Assembly (NCBI GenBank): GCA_950295325.1
Contig: OX485803.1
Span: 33,595,554 to 33,659,553, forward strand
Reading direction: 5' to 3'
Source: Polytrichum commune
Taxonomy: Eukaryota; Streptophyta; Polytrichopsida; Polytrichales; Polytrichaceae
DNA length: 64,000 nucleotides
Shown: one piece after another, positions 24,020 through 36,791 of the stretch
Position numbering within the stretch: position 1 is the stretch's first letter
Layout: every line of letters starts with the position of its first letter
Made by a program: the position numbers and the translations under genes
The notes under the pieces: generated by a model
The model's database searches: none
The model's input: only the letters and a program-made list of their open reading frames with translations
Told to the model about the DNA's origin: nothing

Positions 24020-27000
24020 TTACGGTAGGTTCATCAAATTCACTGGGTGTATATCCTTAAGATTCTCCAGTGTATTGAGATTTTCCAGTGTGGGTGCTTG
24101 ACTTGCCCTGCGGAACCAAACATTGAAAGCATTCACCAGGTGTGGGCAGTCCTCCAGGTTCCGAGTGGCAAAACTTAGGCATTGCTGCAAAAGTTTCTGT
24201 GCCTCAGCCATTGGGAGGGTGAGAATAATACTTAACAACACATCCTCCAGTTCTTGATGGAGTTGTTTGTTCTGAGTAGCAGATACTGAATTTTCCCGGG
24301 AGACCACCAGGACAGGTAGCCAGTCCTTGACCAGCTTCTCTCGTACCTAAAGAACCCATTAACCCCCATTTCAAAAGACTATCACAAATATAATATCTTC
24401 ATATAGTTATCACAAATATTTCCTGATTCAGGTGCACCAATCAAATAACACTGGCGTAGGTAACATGAAATAAACTTTCAGGCCTAAATTTTAGTTAATC
24501 TAGTACTTTAGCCAATTCAAAGGACTTACTACGCGCAGCTGAATAACGTTAGGTTCTTTCCAACATATATTGCGCCTAATGGACTCCATTCCATTTAGGG
24601 TGTCAAGAGAGTACCCAAAACTTAGAATCCTTAAGCACAAATTGGCCTCTTTTTCACCTCTTAATCAAAATTTTCTTTTGCAACTTATATCTATATTCTC
24701 ATCTATGCAAAAGAACATGATCTCCAGATTCAGCAGATAAAAGAGAGTGTGAGTTTGACCTGTTTTGGAGCAATTATGGAACCCTCAGCAACAGCACTGG
24801 CTAGACGGCATGTGCAACGGAGTACAAGAGCAGGAAGTCCAGGAGCAATATTTCTCCAAGTGTCATCACTAAATGCCCGCTTCAAGTTAGCTGTAAATGC
24901 TCCTTGTTCACTCCATTGATTGACTGCAGTTTCAGCAACCCTCAGTTCAATCATCCTCTCAACAATCCAAAGTAAATGACGCCCATTCACCACGGCAGTA
25001 TGAAGGTTTTGTCTCTGTAATGCTTCAATTTCATCGTGCCTGCCTCTGACATTAGGGCTTGCATACTCCTCCACTGAATCCTTCACAGTTTTTAAGCTAT
25101 GCGCAAAGGCCTTGTCTAGCACCTGCCGAACAGTGTCCCGGGATGCATGTCCACTTAAAAGACGTGCCACAAATGCCTTCACAGTGGCACCATTCTGATG
25201 GCTGTGAGTTGCTGCATAGACAAGTCCATTGAACATGTCCACAACTGCAGTTTCCTTCACAATGAAAAAAAATTTCAGCCTCATGTGGAGATTTGTAGCT
25301 GTAATATTCATGTCACAAAATGTACAGAAGAGTCCACATACAACTATGGGAGACTCATAGTGCACAAATTTGTCCTATGCTTATGATATTGAAAGATTGA
25401 CAAATTGCTAACAAAGGCAATCTTATATAAATCTGGCAATGTGCATGAACACGGATGCACCCATAAATGGTTGTGTCAAGCCTCCTTTACCTGCTGTAAT
25501 CTGCTTGAGAGACCCTGCCTACAACTAAAATTACATCAATCACAATGAAGGTTACAAAGAAAACTTTGGAACAATGTGCACCATCTGAATATGATCTTTA
25601 AGACTGAACACTCAACTATCTGAGATTTCACAAGGGTAAGATGATTCACCTACCTTCACAGGACTCAATCTTGCAAGAAGTCCAGAGGACTCCTCAAGCT
25701 GTAAGCAAGTTACAAGTTGCACAATCTGTTGTTCTTCCTCTTTTGTCCATGGAACTGCTTCCAAGAATTTCACACAGGCTGAGATACAGTCATCATACAA
25801 AAGCTCCGCAGCAATGGGAAGGATATTCAACGCAGTCTCCACATCACGAATAGTCCCAACGAAATCCTTGGAATATAAAAGATGAAGTGTTGTCAAGTAT
25901 GAGCCAAGTAAGCGTCCTGCCCCCACACAAAGGTTGATGCGAATGAGCTTAGATTTGCCGTTTTCTTCATGTCCAGTGGTGTCAGTTCCACGTTCCAACC
26001 ATCTGTCAGAGAGTAGAGCATCAAAGTAGCGACATTGGGCAAGAACTTGTGCATGGACATATGCAGAGCGGCCCTCTCCACCTGCTGACCTTGAAACATC
26101 TTTGCCAGAGTACTCAGATCTATCTTGTTCCATCTGAACGGAAGATTCCTCTTGTTGTAGATGGAGTACTACATCAGCTGTGCTTGTATCATCAAACATC
26201 AGTGCACCCTGCAGTTTGTACAGTGAGGCATCTCAGCAAATGATAGTCAGATGAATTTTGTCATTCTGTAAATTTTTGGTATAGATACTGTAACTTGCAA
26301 ATACAAGAAGCCACACACGTTTCAGGAGCCAGAACAATATATCCCAGCTCCTCCTCTACCTTGCCCTGGATAATAGCCCAAGGCACATGTGACCGTTACC
26401 AACACCTTAAATCTCTCTGGATTCAGTTGATTTCCAAGAACTACCTTTATTTGTGATACACATGGCTACTGCAGTGGGTAACAAATTACAGCAGCAAGAA
26501 CAAGGTTCAGAAGAAATTATCATTGTTGTCCCCTCTATAACCTTGTTAATTAGTGCAGTATGACTAGAGGAGTACAAACAGACTGGAAAACGCAAGTAGA
26601 GAATCCAAGTTTCAAATGGCAGAAATTAGACCTTTCCAGGGTGACTGACTGCAGCAGTCATGTCCATGGCGCTGATACCTTCAAGGGACACAGGATTTCA
26701 ATACCCCAGAAACAGAAAGTGGTGGCTACTCAGGTTGGTAAAGAATGAATTCCCCACAGTACTGGCATCTTAGGTAGGCACATCACGAATGTGATTCCTG
26801 AATGCCGCACCCCCAAAACTGTGAGATTTTGGGTTTTGGATAGATGAGAGAGTGTGAATGCTGTGTCCTACCCTGTGGCAGGAACCAACAACCACAAGGA
26901 AAGTAGTTCGGTGCTGCTCATTAGTTTGAAATCAGGTCTTGAGCAGAACTACATGCATGCTCAAAGCCTGGCCCTGAATAATTTTAGACCATTGCTGTGT

Positions 27001-27654
27001 AATAGATTCTATAAAGACATAGAGGTACCAGGTGTGAAACAACAGAACCAGGAATCCAAGAATAGGGCTTAGGACCTTGCAACCACAGTATCTGCACTTA
27101 GCCTTTACACACATGGCAGTTTCGAAATAGACAAACAGTAGAAAGAACAAACAATAAAAATTTGTAGTATAGCAAGGTGTACATGTATTTGTAATTTAAT
27201 TAGTGTCTCTGATGTTAATTAGTCATCCAAGTTACAATCCTTCAGGCTTGAGATACCACAAGTGACACTGATAGCCATGTTATTAGTAGCCCTGTCAAGG
27301 TGTCCAGCCTGATGAAGGAGACAGTTAGCCTTTAAAGAGTGAAGAGGATCATGTTAACGTGTAATTGTCATTTTTTGGCCTCTGGTAAGCCAAAGTTCTC
27401 TCCCTCTACTCAATATAAATTAATTTCTTCTCAATATGCAGAAGCACAATACAGGATTGACGGGTGCACTAAAAACAAAAGCTAACTGTGTACATATCTG
27501 AAAGGATGGTACTTCTTTTAGACAACTTTACAACCTCTCATGCCACTTTGCTCACCAGATTGTTTCGCTGATCCATGTCAACTTCTGAAGGCGTGTTAAA
27601 CATATTACAAGTACGACTGCTGCTCCCAACACGTCGCTTCTTATAGTTCTGCAT
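24020..27654 (-). CDS. BTB/POZ domain protein, At3g05675-like
   Basis: Four exons (27654-27556, 26208-25654, 25254-24760 and 24346-24020) give 1476 nt, or 491 codons plus stop, with every junction at codon phase 0. Exon 1 encodes a short basic leader (MQNYKKRRVG). Exon 2 begins at residue 34 with LMFDDTSTADVVLHL and carries the BTB fold, including VHAQVLAQCRYFDALLSDRW, then ALNILPIAAELLYDD and the hallmark CVKFLEAVPWTKEEEQQ. Exons 3 and 4 form the helical C-terminal region of this plant family. BTB proteins usually recruit targets to cullin-3 ubiquitin ligases; for this subfamily a signalling or ubiquitin role is inferred only. Intron 1 (26209-27555) is long, about 1.35 kb. The acceptor of exon 3 is an AAG, not the usual CAG. 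The length agrees with relatives. Confidence 0.9.
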
Positions 27655-30594
27655 CGTCCCTTTGTTTTCAAATCAAGTTAGGTTTCTCCTTTCATCTTCT
27701 TTTCACTTTGCACCTGCATAACAGAAGACCATAGTCAAATAAACTGCACATGTTCACTGATAAATGCTCACCTCACCTGAAAAAATAACTTGTGTGCCTA
27801 CACATAAATCCTCTTGGGCTTCCAAAAATTCCCATGCCTTGAATTCGCTTACTGAAAGCTCCAGCCTCAATCGACGGGCTCAAGGGCCACAGCCAAGAAA
27901 ACTCACTCAAGTGTGTCAAGAACTTTGCAGGACACATCAACGTGGACTAGGTGAATGTTTTTAAGAAGTTAAAGCCCTGACACAGTGACGGGTTTTGTCA
28001 AGTGATTTCACTTGACAATATCTCTGGAAATTTAAAAAGAGAATGTAGGGCAGCATGACTCCATGCCAAACTCAATACTTGCCATAGCCCCACCGAAACC
28101 CTAAAGAAGTCTTTTGATTTGTTCCCAGCTCTGACGCCTTGATTTTGAACCAAAACCCATCCAATGATTGCAATATGATTGTCAATTTCTTTAGCTCTTA
28201 CAGTTAGAGTTGTGCCGGGGACCTACAAATTTATTGATGGTTAGTAGTCCCACGAGGTTCACCAAGAAACCCGAACTTTAACACCAAAAATGGTGTCAAA
28301 ACCTAACGATGAAGAGCTTAAAGATTATCAGAATGTTAGGCTTCAAGTGAAGCATGACAAAGTCTTAAGCCCGGTTAGTAAATATCAGATTCTCACATCA
28401 ATAATGAAGGAGCAGAGCACAGAACTCTGAAAGGGTCATCCAACTATAATTGGTTCCATGGATGGATTGCATGGATTGAAGAATTGTAAGAATTTTCTAA
28501 GTTTAGATTCCATAGGGCATGAAGATTTACGAAGTCTTCGAGTACAAAAATTATTTGGATGAGACAATCGAAAATATTCGCAGCGATGATCCTTGAAACA
28601 CCTAAAACGGAGGACACTGACCTTGAGAGACTATCTGCATGTCTACATGATTACTGTTCAATTCGCACAAAATGGCCCATATCTGTCCGAAGAATCTGTG
28701 GAGGGCACTTATTGATCGTAAAGGGCTCCCTACGAAATCCTTAACCATAATTCTGTACTTCTGAAGTCGACTGCATGGGTAACAAATTGTAAGAAGCCGT
28801 TCTAGGGTCTCCGTTCATCACGAGGTTATGTGTTCCTCGGCATAAGCTCTACATCAGTCCCACTGCAGACGAGCGAGAAGGACAAATTACTGAAACTTTT
28901 TAACGCTCCAACGGACAAATCACTCCAATCTGCACTCCAATTGCCTCTATAGACTGAGTTCCAGCCATTACTGGGTTGAATCTTGAATATCTCAAAACAG
29001 ACAGCAAACGATGACTGGCAGACACTCTTACCCATAAGCCAAACTCGGATTCCCCTAGATCTCGTGATGAATATACGAAATTATTACTCCTTTCATCATC
29101 CCTTGAAAATCCCTACCAAGAATTTGTAACAGAATTTTACAGACGAGATGCTCTCCTCTGAGATTGACTCAAGCCGATGCACGTAATCGGAATTGAGATG
29201 CTCTCGGGATGATTCTTCCACATGATCCAACTCAAGAACAATCCTACAAGGAGAAATTACGGGGGGAAAATTAAGATGTGGTAGCCTTGGCCTGCCCGAT
29301 CATAACACTGCGTGAATGAATACAGAGAGAAAGCTTCGCTCACACGATTGACTCACCTGCCATTCCCTCGCGCGCCGAAATAGGATCCCATCTTCTTGTT
29401 ACAGCACCGGGCGAGGATTGGGGTTATAAAATTTTCTCTCAGTTTTGTTATGAATTCCGGAGACAGACCCAAGAAAGATCACAAGCGATTACTTGGGCAA
29501 GAAGTGAAGAGTGGAGAAAAGGCTGAAGAGCAGGAGGCGTTCCATGGGTGTGGGCACCCACTGCAATACACTTCGTGAAATCTGACGTGTCACTGACGTG
29601 GCATCCGACATGGCAACAGATGGTGTGTGAGGCTCGTGCTCCTCCTTTCCTCCGATAACTTAAGTTAAGTTATAAACTTGAGTCCTTTCCTGTCCATTGC
29701 TTTCGTTTCCTTTATGTTACCCTGAATGGCCACTTGTCACGACTGTCTGTACTGCTCTTTAACTTACCATGCCCTAAGCTCCAAAGTTCATTAAGTTACA
29801 GTCTGCACCATCATCCCAACTCTGCATACTGCATTCGTGAAGATGAACTTGCGCGATGCCCTTGTTTCGTCGAAGTACTACACCTAGGTGAATGTTTTCC
29901 CCCGCCAACCTTCTTTGAGTTCTAGACAATTCTAGATGCAGAGTGACCTAGACGACCACGTGCAAAGTATGTAGAAGTTGTTCGCTTGGAGGACGTTGTG
30001 CTATAATCTGATTGTTGTTGATTGAGAGTACTAGGTTTGTGTTCAGAATTTAGTTATTCGGGTAGACGCGTATTTGCTGGGGCAAGTATGGAAGTTGTAC
30101 CGTAATGGCATTTTGGGGTTATAAAAGTTCCACCTTTCCAAGCGAAGTGAAAAAAGACGTCTGATTTGTAATTTCGCGGTTGGAAAATGCTTGTAATGCC
30201 TGATTGGTGCAACTTGAACAAGGACAGTGTGAATTCCGAGAGTTTCCACGCATATAGAACTCTTGCTCTAGACGCTGTAAGGTGTCAAAGTTGATCATGT
30301 ACAGTAACTCAGAGGCAAGAGCATTTTCTTCTACCTTCTCTATCAGCTGTGCTTGTGGGTAACATGTGCTGCATCCTTTTGGACGTGATTGCTGATGATT
30401 CAAGGTGCCATGTAGCAATTGTTGTCAACAGGGGGCTAATCAGCAGGGAACGAACCATGATGGTTCACCCTCAGAGACTATACGTCAAACATCTCTGGCC
30501 TTGACTTGACGAACTTATAGCTCGTGTCTGTGTCTCCAGGTTTTTGAGAAGACAACAATTTATTGCAGAAAAGTAGTTACTCAATTCCATTTCG
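27655..30594. promoter_or_regulatory. 2.9 kb divergent intergenic region
   Basis: This lies between the start codons of the BTB gene (leftward) and the BAH-TFIIS gene (rightward), so it holds both promoters and any 5' untranslated exons. No frame in it is convincing. The boundary between the two transcription units cannot be placed by eye. A shared bidirectional promoter is possible, although 2.9 kb is also enough for two independent ones. Confidence 0.45.
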
Positions 30595-33500
30595 ATGGGG
30601 AAGAGGAAGCTAGCCCAGTCCTTGGAAGGGGAGGTGAACGAGAAAGATGCAACAATGAAGGCTTCTGAAGGAGGTGCCAGCGACGAAGAAATAGCCGTGG
30701 AGGTCAAAGTGATTGGAGAACTTGTGAAGAAGTCAGGAGGGAAGGGTAAGGTTGATAAAAAATGCTATCATGCCTTTGAAGTGGACGGCAACCGGTATGA
30801 CATTGTAAGAGCTACTTCTCTCCTTCTTTCTATCCCTCTCTCACTTGTTCCGCCATGCATGAGTAGATTTGCAACTTTTGACAGTAATTATTTTGTAAAG
30901 ACCAGCAACTACATGGAGCTAGCTGCTGGCATTCTTCTGCTTCAATTTTCTTTTTTTAGGGTTGTAAGGTTTGGGACTTTGGATATTTTGGCAGGATGAC
31001 GCGGTTCTTATCAAGCCGGAAAATCCACAGACGCAGAAACCGTATGTGGCTATTATCAAGGTGCACCTAAGAGACACACATTGTTTGGTTGCACATCTGG
31101 ATTGTACATATGGTGTGAAGGTCCAAGTGACATATGTAAGGAAATGAAAGTCACGTCTGAAGGTTTTATAAACTTCTTGTATGCTAAAGTTGTGTAGCTA
31201 TGCTCATTTGAGCTGTGAGATAATTTGTTGTGCAGGAAATCAAACAAGGAATCAAACACGGGAAAGAGGGCCCAGTCCAAGTGAGAGGGCAATGGTTCTA
31301 TAGGCCTGAGGAAGCAGAGAAGAAGGGTGGGGGCACATGGGCATCACCGGATTCAAGAGAACTTTTTTACAGCTTCCACATTGATGACGTCCCAGCAGAG
31401 TCTGTGATGCACAAGTGTATAGCTCACTTCATTCCACCTCACAAGCAGCTACCACAGCGTTCCAAAAACCCAGGTTTCATAGTCCGCCGTGTTTACGATG
31501 CTTGTGAGAAGAAGCTGTTTAATCTAACAGATAAAGACTATGAAGACCCCATGCAGAAGGAGATTGATCGCCTTGTTGAAAAGACTCGTGAAGCGCTTGG
31601 GGACATACCCGACGTAGATGGGGATGAGACTATGGCCCTTCCTGATGAAGAAGCTAGTCCAGATATTAAAATCAAGAGGCGGATTACTTCAAGAAGAAAC
31701 ATGATGCCGTTAAATGTGAAGAGTGATGAGTCAAACGGTGGCGAGCTCCGAAGTCAGGGTGACACACCTACTACTACTGGGAAAGCTGATCCTCTGAAGG
31801 CTGAGACTCCAACTAGTTGTGTAGGTACAGATGCAGAGGCATCCTCTTTACTAAGGACTCATGGGGTATTACTGGGTGTTCATGCCCGGGACAGGTGGTT
31901 GGAGAAGTTGATTCAAACCATCCGAGACCTGTGTGGAGGTGGCAAGGGCTTCAGTCTAAAGAACGAAGAGACTGATTTGAATAATGCACTTAGTAAGGTG
32001 CGTAATGGAGGCGAAGCGGAAGGAGGAAAGCAAGGGTCAGGGAGAATTAAGACTTTTTTGGTATGTCTCTGACCTACTACCGTTGTCCTGTATGACATTA
32101 GGGGAGATTTGCGTCTACAGTAGTGCTCAATCAGTAACTTATACATTGAGGGGCCATTTGGCTGCACTATATTGTGGATCTTCTTGAAATTTGTATCAAG
32201 TTTTTAGATGCTTGAATCTGCATGTTTTTTACTCAGGGAGAGGGATGCCTAGCTTGGCCCGAGGTTGCTCCTGCAGCAGTTCAGGTAGTGAGCTCTTTGG
32301 AACGATTGAGCTACGACTCTCTTGGAAGTGATTTACACAAGTACAACCTGAAGATGCGGCAACTTGACTTCAATGTCAAGGTAGTGCATCAGAAAAAGTT
32401 TCTCTACCTTCTTGGTTCAACTGAATTTATTTAGACCTTTTAGATTTTCATTAGGGTATCTGCTGAACAGGGTAACCTACATTCAAGCTGTGTTGGTGAC
32501 CACAGACAGGTATCACCACCGTCCACTAATAACCTGAGTCTTATTACTAGGAATATTTAAGCTCTCACTCCAAGAAGTCTACTGTATGCTGGAACCTCTT
32601 GGGTGCTGGATGTGGGTGCCTGAATGGTATCACAATTGAGAAATTGTAATCTGCAGCAATGAGGGGCCTAACTAGAGGTTGTATGAAATGTTGGTGGCTG
32701 AACTGCAGAATAATAAAGTACTTGCACGGCGTCTCCTTAGCAAGGAATTGGAACCTGTGAAGGTTATCAACATGTCTCCTTCTGAACTGAAGGTTGGTAA
32801 CACAACTATGCGATTGTCTTGGTTTTCGATTCAGAGTTTTTCTTTCAAGGAATGCTATAAGAAGGAAAAATATATACCATGATTTCTTTGTAACTGGGAC
32901 AGTGATTTTTCTTCACATTTAATTTTGGTACATGATCAATGATCTTTTATAGCATGTGTTTGAAACTTAGTCAGCATGTGCAGATTCATTTGCATTTAAG
33001 TTTTCTTTATACTTTAATACAGAACAAGACTTGTAGTGCTGACACTAAAGTTGTTCTTTATTCTGTCTGGACCCATAAACTTTCTACAGGAGTTGTTTGA
33101 ATTTTTTCTTTCCAGAATAATTTGTAGTGCAATCCTGGATCCAGCCTCCAGATCCAGTTTCAGGCATTTTTGGGTGAAGTATAATTGACAAGTCCTCTTG
33201 AGCTGAAGGTTTGTGTGCTATTTGCAGGATGGGTATATTGCAGCAGAGAAGAGTGATCAAGAGCCATCTGAGCAGGAGACCATACAGGTACAATACCATT
33301 GCCTCAAGATACATCTGGATGTTTGATTGCACTGCTTATGTACTTGGAGTAATTAGTGTTCTTCCATGGCTTTTGTTGCTGCAATTGTTCTTGAAATGCA
33401 CATTCAACCAAAGTTTTGTAATCTGATAGAGTTTTTTTCCACAGATGGCAGACGTGCGATGTTCTATATGCACAGAGCGGGAAGTAGGTGTAATTGATAT

Positions 33501-34715
33501 AATCCATGTTGGTTTTGGTGATCGGTATCAGGTTAGTGTATCATAAACTATTTAGAACTTCATTGAGATTTGTTTAGTTTTCTCCCTGTAAAAATAAGGT
33601 TTGTACAGGATGCACAGGGAAGGTCACTCTGATTCTGGATTTGAGACACTGGTATAAGGTGCATATTGTGTATGCTTGAATATATTGCTGAAGACTGTCA
33701 GTTTTCCTATATATATACACTGCCTGTGCTCAAAGCTAAAAGTATATCATGTGCCACTGGGTTTGGAGTTGCCAACATTCAACTTAGACAAAACCGTTAA
33801 CCATGGGCAATGGACATTCTTCATCTACAAGTCTGATGAAACACTCTGATGGATCAAACACTTGTGAAGATCAGAAAAAAGAAAGCTTAGTTCCAAATGT
33901 ATGGACCCAATCTAGAAATCACCCTTCACACAGTTCTTGTGGATGTCAACTCTAAATGAGGTTTGTAAATCATACTTATACATTGATTTGAGGGTAAACC
34001 CTCAGTCCTTTGATTTGAGGTTTAGGATTTGTGGCTTTTCTAAGTTTAGTTGTTTTCTCGCTTTGTGCAGCTGGAATGCTTGAAATGTGGCAACACATGG
34101 TACTCTTCAAGGGATGCAATCTCTTCACTGGTAATCAAGACAAAGGAAGCCCCAAGTGTGGGTATAGCGCCATGGGCAACTTCTAAATTTGAAGAAGTTG
34201 AGAAGGACCTCACCACCCCTGCAGCAGCCCAGAGTGTGCAGCCCATAGACTCCACCAATGTGATTACTGCGGCAATTGATGCCAAAAGTCCTCCAGCCAC
34301 ACCCTCAGCCTGCCACTATGAGGATGTTGAAAATACTCTCAAGGAGAAACTTTCTGTCACAAATCCAGTTGCAAAGGATTTTGTAAATGTAAATGCTGAG
34401 ACAGCACCATTTGTGTCTCCTACAAATGCAGGTGCTGATTCCAGGAACTCTAAGCATGTGTCCCCTCAGCTGACACACACTCCAATTACAGAGGCCTCTT
34501 CAAAACCTGAGATTTTCATACCACATTCTGATCTTAATCTAAAAAATGTTTCAATGGGGAGTGGAGCACCCATCACACTTTCAGCATGTCAGAATTTGGG
34601 TGTAGGGACTAATCAGTCAAGTTCCAAGTTTGGGGAAAGCAACGCCAGTAAACAAGTTTCAGTAGATGTTAAGCCCAGTGGCTCTTCTGATGAGATTGTT
34701 CCTCCAAGTACATGA
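30595..34715 (+). CDS. BAH domain plus TFIIS-type central domain chromatin reader
   Basis: Eight exons (30595-30804, 30995-31060, 31236-32060, 32237-32380, 32709-32792, 33228-33287, 33445-33531 and 34071-34715) give 2121 nt, or 706 codons plus stop, all at phase 0. A BAH domain spans about residues 55-190 (CYHAFEVDGNRYDI, KPYVAIIK, VQVRGQWFYRPEEAE, RELFYSFHIDDVPAESV, HKCIAHFIP). A TFIIS central-type helical domain spans about 345-445 (SLERLSYDSLGSDLHKYNLK, LARRLLSKELEPVKV, NMSPSELK). A zinc ribbon-like pair, CSIC and CLKC, follows at about 469-500. The Ser/Thr-rich tail of about 200 residues has no domain. The architecture is that of the plant BAH-TFIIS proteins related to Arabidopsis AIPP3/BDT1, which read H3K27me3 and restrain transcription with CPL2. 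Function here is inferred from the family. The ATG follows a short leader and opens the frame. Confidence 0.92.
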
Positions 34716-35460
34716 CTTCGCAGCCAGGAGGGGTGCAAATGCGATTATGCAGAGCCCGGTCAGGGTCTGTGTCACTTGTTAACTCTCATGTTAATATTTT
34801 CTAGCTGTATGTAGATGTTATATTGGTTTCTGGGTTGTATATTGGAGAAATTTAGTTTAAACCTGCAAATGCCTGTTCCATTGTCTGAATAGTACTTGAT
34901 TGTTACTGGAACTTTCAAGGCAATACCCTGTGCTACAACAGTTTTAGGATTTCTTCACTTCGATGAAAGTTGTGGGAGGGAGAAGGTAGTATCTGGTATG
35001 TGTAATCATTTCAAATGTCACCTTCTTGGTGACTTTTATGAAATTGGAAGGAAGCCGGCAGCATGTTTGAGTTCTGAGTTGGTTGTACTTGATCTCTAAA
35101 ATGCCCTTCCGTTTTCTAGGAGTTTGTTGGCAATATAGTCTAAAAGTCTTAAGTGGGGAATGTCATCAAAGAGATCATCTACAAAAAAATTTGTTGTGCC
35201 ATCAGTGTGCAACCACTTGGTGTTTCTTTGTTGTGCAGTATGTAGGATAACCCTGTCATTCCAGATGTTAGCGTCAAGGCTGCCTAACTATCAGATCCAT
35301 CTGTTACAGGTGTTGCACCAAAGTATCTGGAAATGTTTTGATTGAAGATTATGCACACCAGATGTTGTGTGACCTTGGTACCTAATTCCTACATAATTTC
35401 CTTACGGTGAATTTGTTTAGACTTGGTTTGATTAACTCTGCAAGTGGCAGGCTAAAAGGA
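34716..35460 (+). other. 3' flank of the BAH-TFIIS gene
   Basis: Probably 3' untranslated region, then spacer. T-rich, with no domain-bearing frame. The next feature is a LINE fragment. Confidence 0.45.
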
Positions 35461-35461
35461 A

Positions 35462-35905
35462 TTGATTGTGACAGATTGTAAATCAAGTAACACAGACCCT
35501 TGTCAGGGTTACCCAACCATTGCTTATGAAGTGATGAATGGTTGGTCGACCTTAGACCAGGTGGCAATTGCATACCATGAGATGTATATTGTATTTATTT
35601 GTGCAGAACTATATGCCTTACTCATCATCGCCCTCACCACTACCAAAAATCACCCACTACATACATTCAAGTTCACTGACAGCCTCAACAGTCTATATAC
35701 CTCATTAACAATGACATCCAACACCCATCATCCCAATAACTTAGAACCACCTTGACAAGCTCCCTATCTCAACAATAGCCCACCAAATCATGTGGTCCAT
35801 CCACAAAATAATAATACAAAAGGTGAGAGCCCACACCAGAATACTAGGCAATGAACTAGGTGACCAACTAGCAAATCACAAGGGGCCCATAAAAATTCCC
35901 CCCTT
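35462..35905 (+). mobile_element. LINE fragment carrying RNase H
   Basis: Two frames give the RNase H part of a LINE. AELYALLIIALTTTK with HTFKFTDSLNSLY comes first. Then, in another frame, DKLPISTIAHQIMWSIHK with IIIQKVRAHTRILGNELGD (about 35810-35880), the conserved HTG-GNE-AD region. In-frame stops and a frame change mark it as dead. It appears to belong to the same LINE family as the other three fragments, judged by style and expected domain order. Confidence 0.65.
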
Positions 35906-36165
35906 GGTAAAGTGCTAAAATGACACATTTTCCCATGTCTTGTGAACACCATTATGGGAATATCTGACATATATGGGGAAAAGAGTTTTTTCTCGTACAT
36001 CTCCTTGGGAGTATGTGATTCCAACATTGAAAAATGTACACACCTTCATAAGGTAAACTTGGAATTGTAGGAAAAATAGATATTTTCACACCTACAATAT
36101 TAATCTCAAGCTGGAACTGAAAGTAATCATTTGTTACACTAATTGTTCTCCTTGATAGTATCACA

Positions 36166-36432
36166 CCCCTTTGAGCAACCTGCAAAACAAACACTTCAAA
36201 AACACTCCGATGCTTAAGTTAGATTGAATTGTACAATGAACAAAATTGGAAGTTCCCAACTACAGTGAGGGATCTAACTTGCATCCATCATGTATGGTTA
36301 AAAGCAATGGCCAATCCCTTTGAGCAATCTGCAAAATAGACACTCACAACACACTTAATGCTAAATTTAGATTCAATGCAATGAATCAAATTGGAAAATC
36401 CCAACTACAATAAGGGACCCAACTTGTATCTG
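36166..36432. repeat. tandem duplication of about 147 bp
   Basis: CCCTTTGAGCAA...CTGCAAAA starts at about 36168 and again at about 36317. Each copy runs through AATTGGAA...CCCAACTACA to GGGA...CTAACTTG or CCAACTTG. The copies differ at many positions, so the duplication is not recent. It lies 3' of the CACTA-like gene, where such elements often carry subterminal repeats. Confidence 0.7.
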
Positions 36433-36791
36433 TCTCCTCTGTTCACAACATTTGTATTATCAAGTGACAATGTAGAATCACACAAGAAAAAATTGCTCAT
36501 ATATTGATTTAGAGTATAACTCCTCAAGACCAACAAACTGAAATAGGTTGAAAAACCTTCATGGTCTCCTCTTCAGGGCAAACTTATGGATGTTGGTGCC
36601 TCCTATGCTCTTAAGTGACCCACATCAAAGGCATATTGCCAAAACCAAAATTTAGAGGAATAATACTACGCCTGTATAATTTATTCTGCAAAAAAAAAAC
36701 AATAAATGATCAATGAAACTTTAACAATGTCCACAAAATTTCACCAAAACAACACACATGATTAAAAAAATATTGCATGGACACAACTTAC

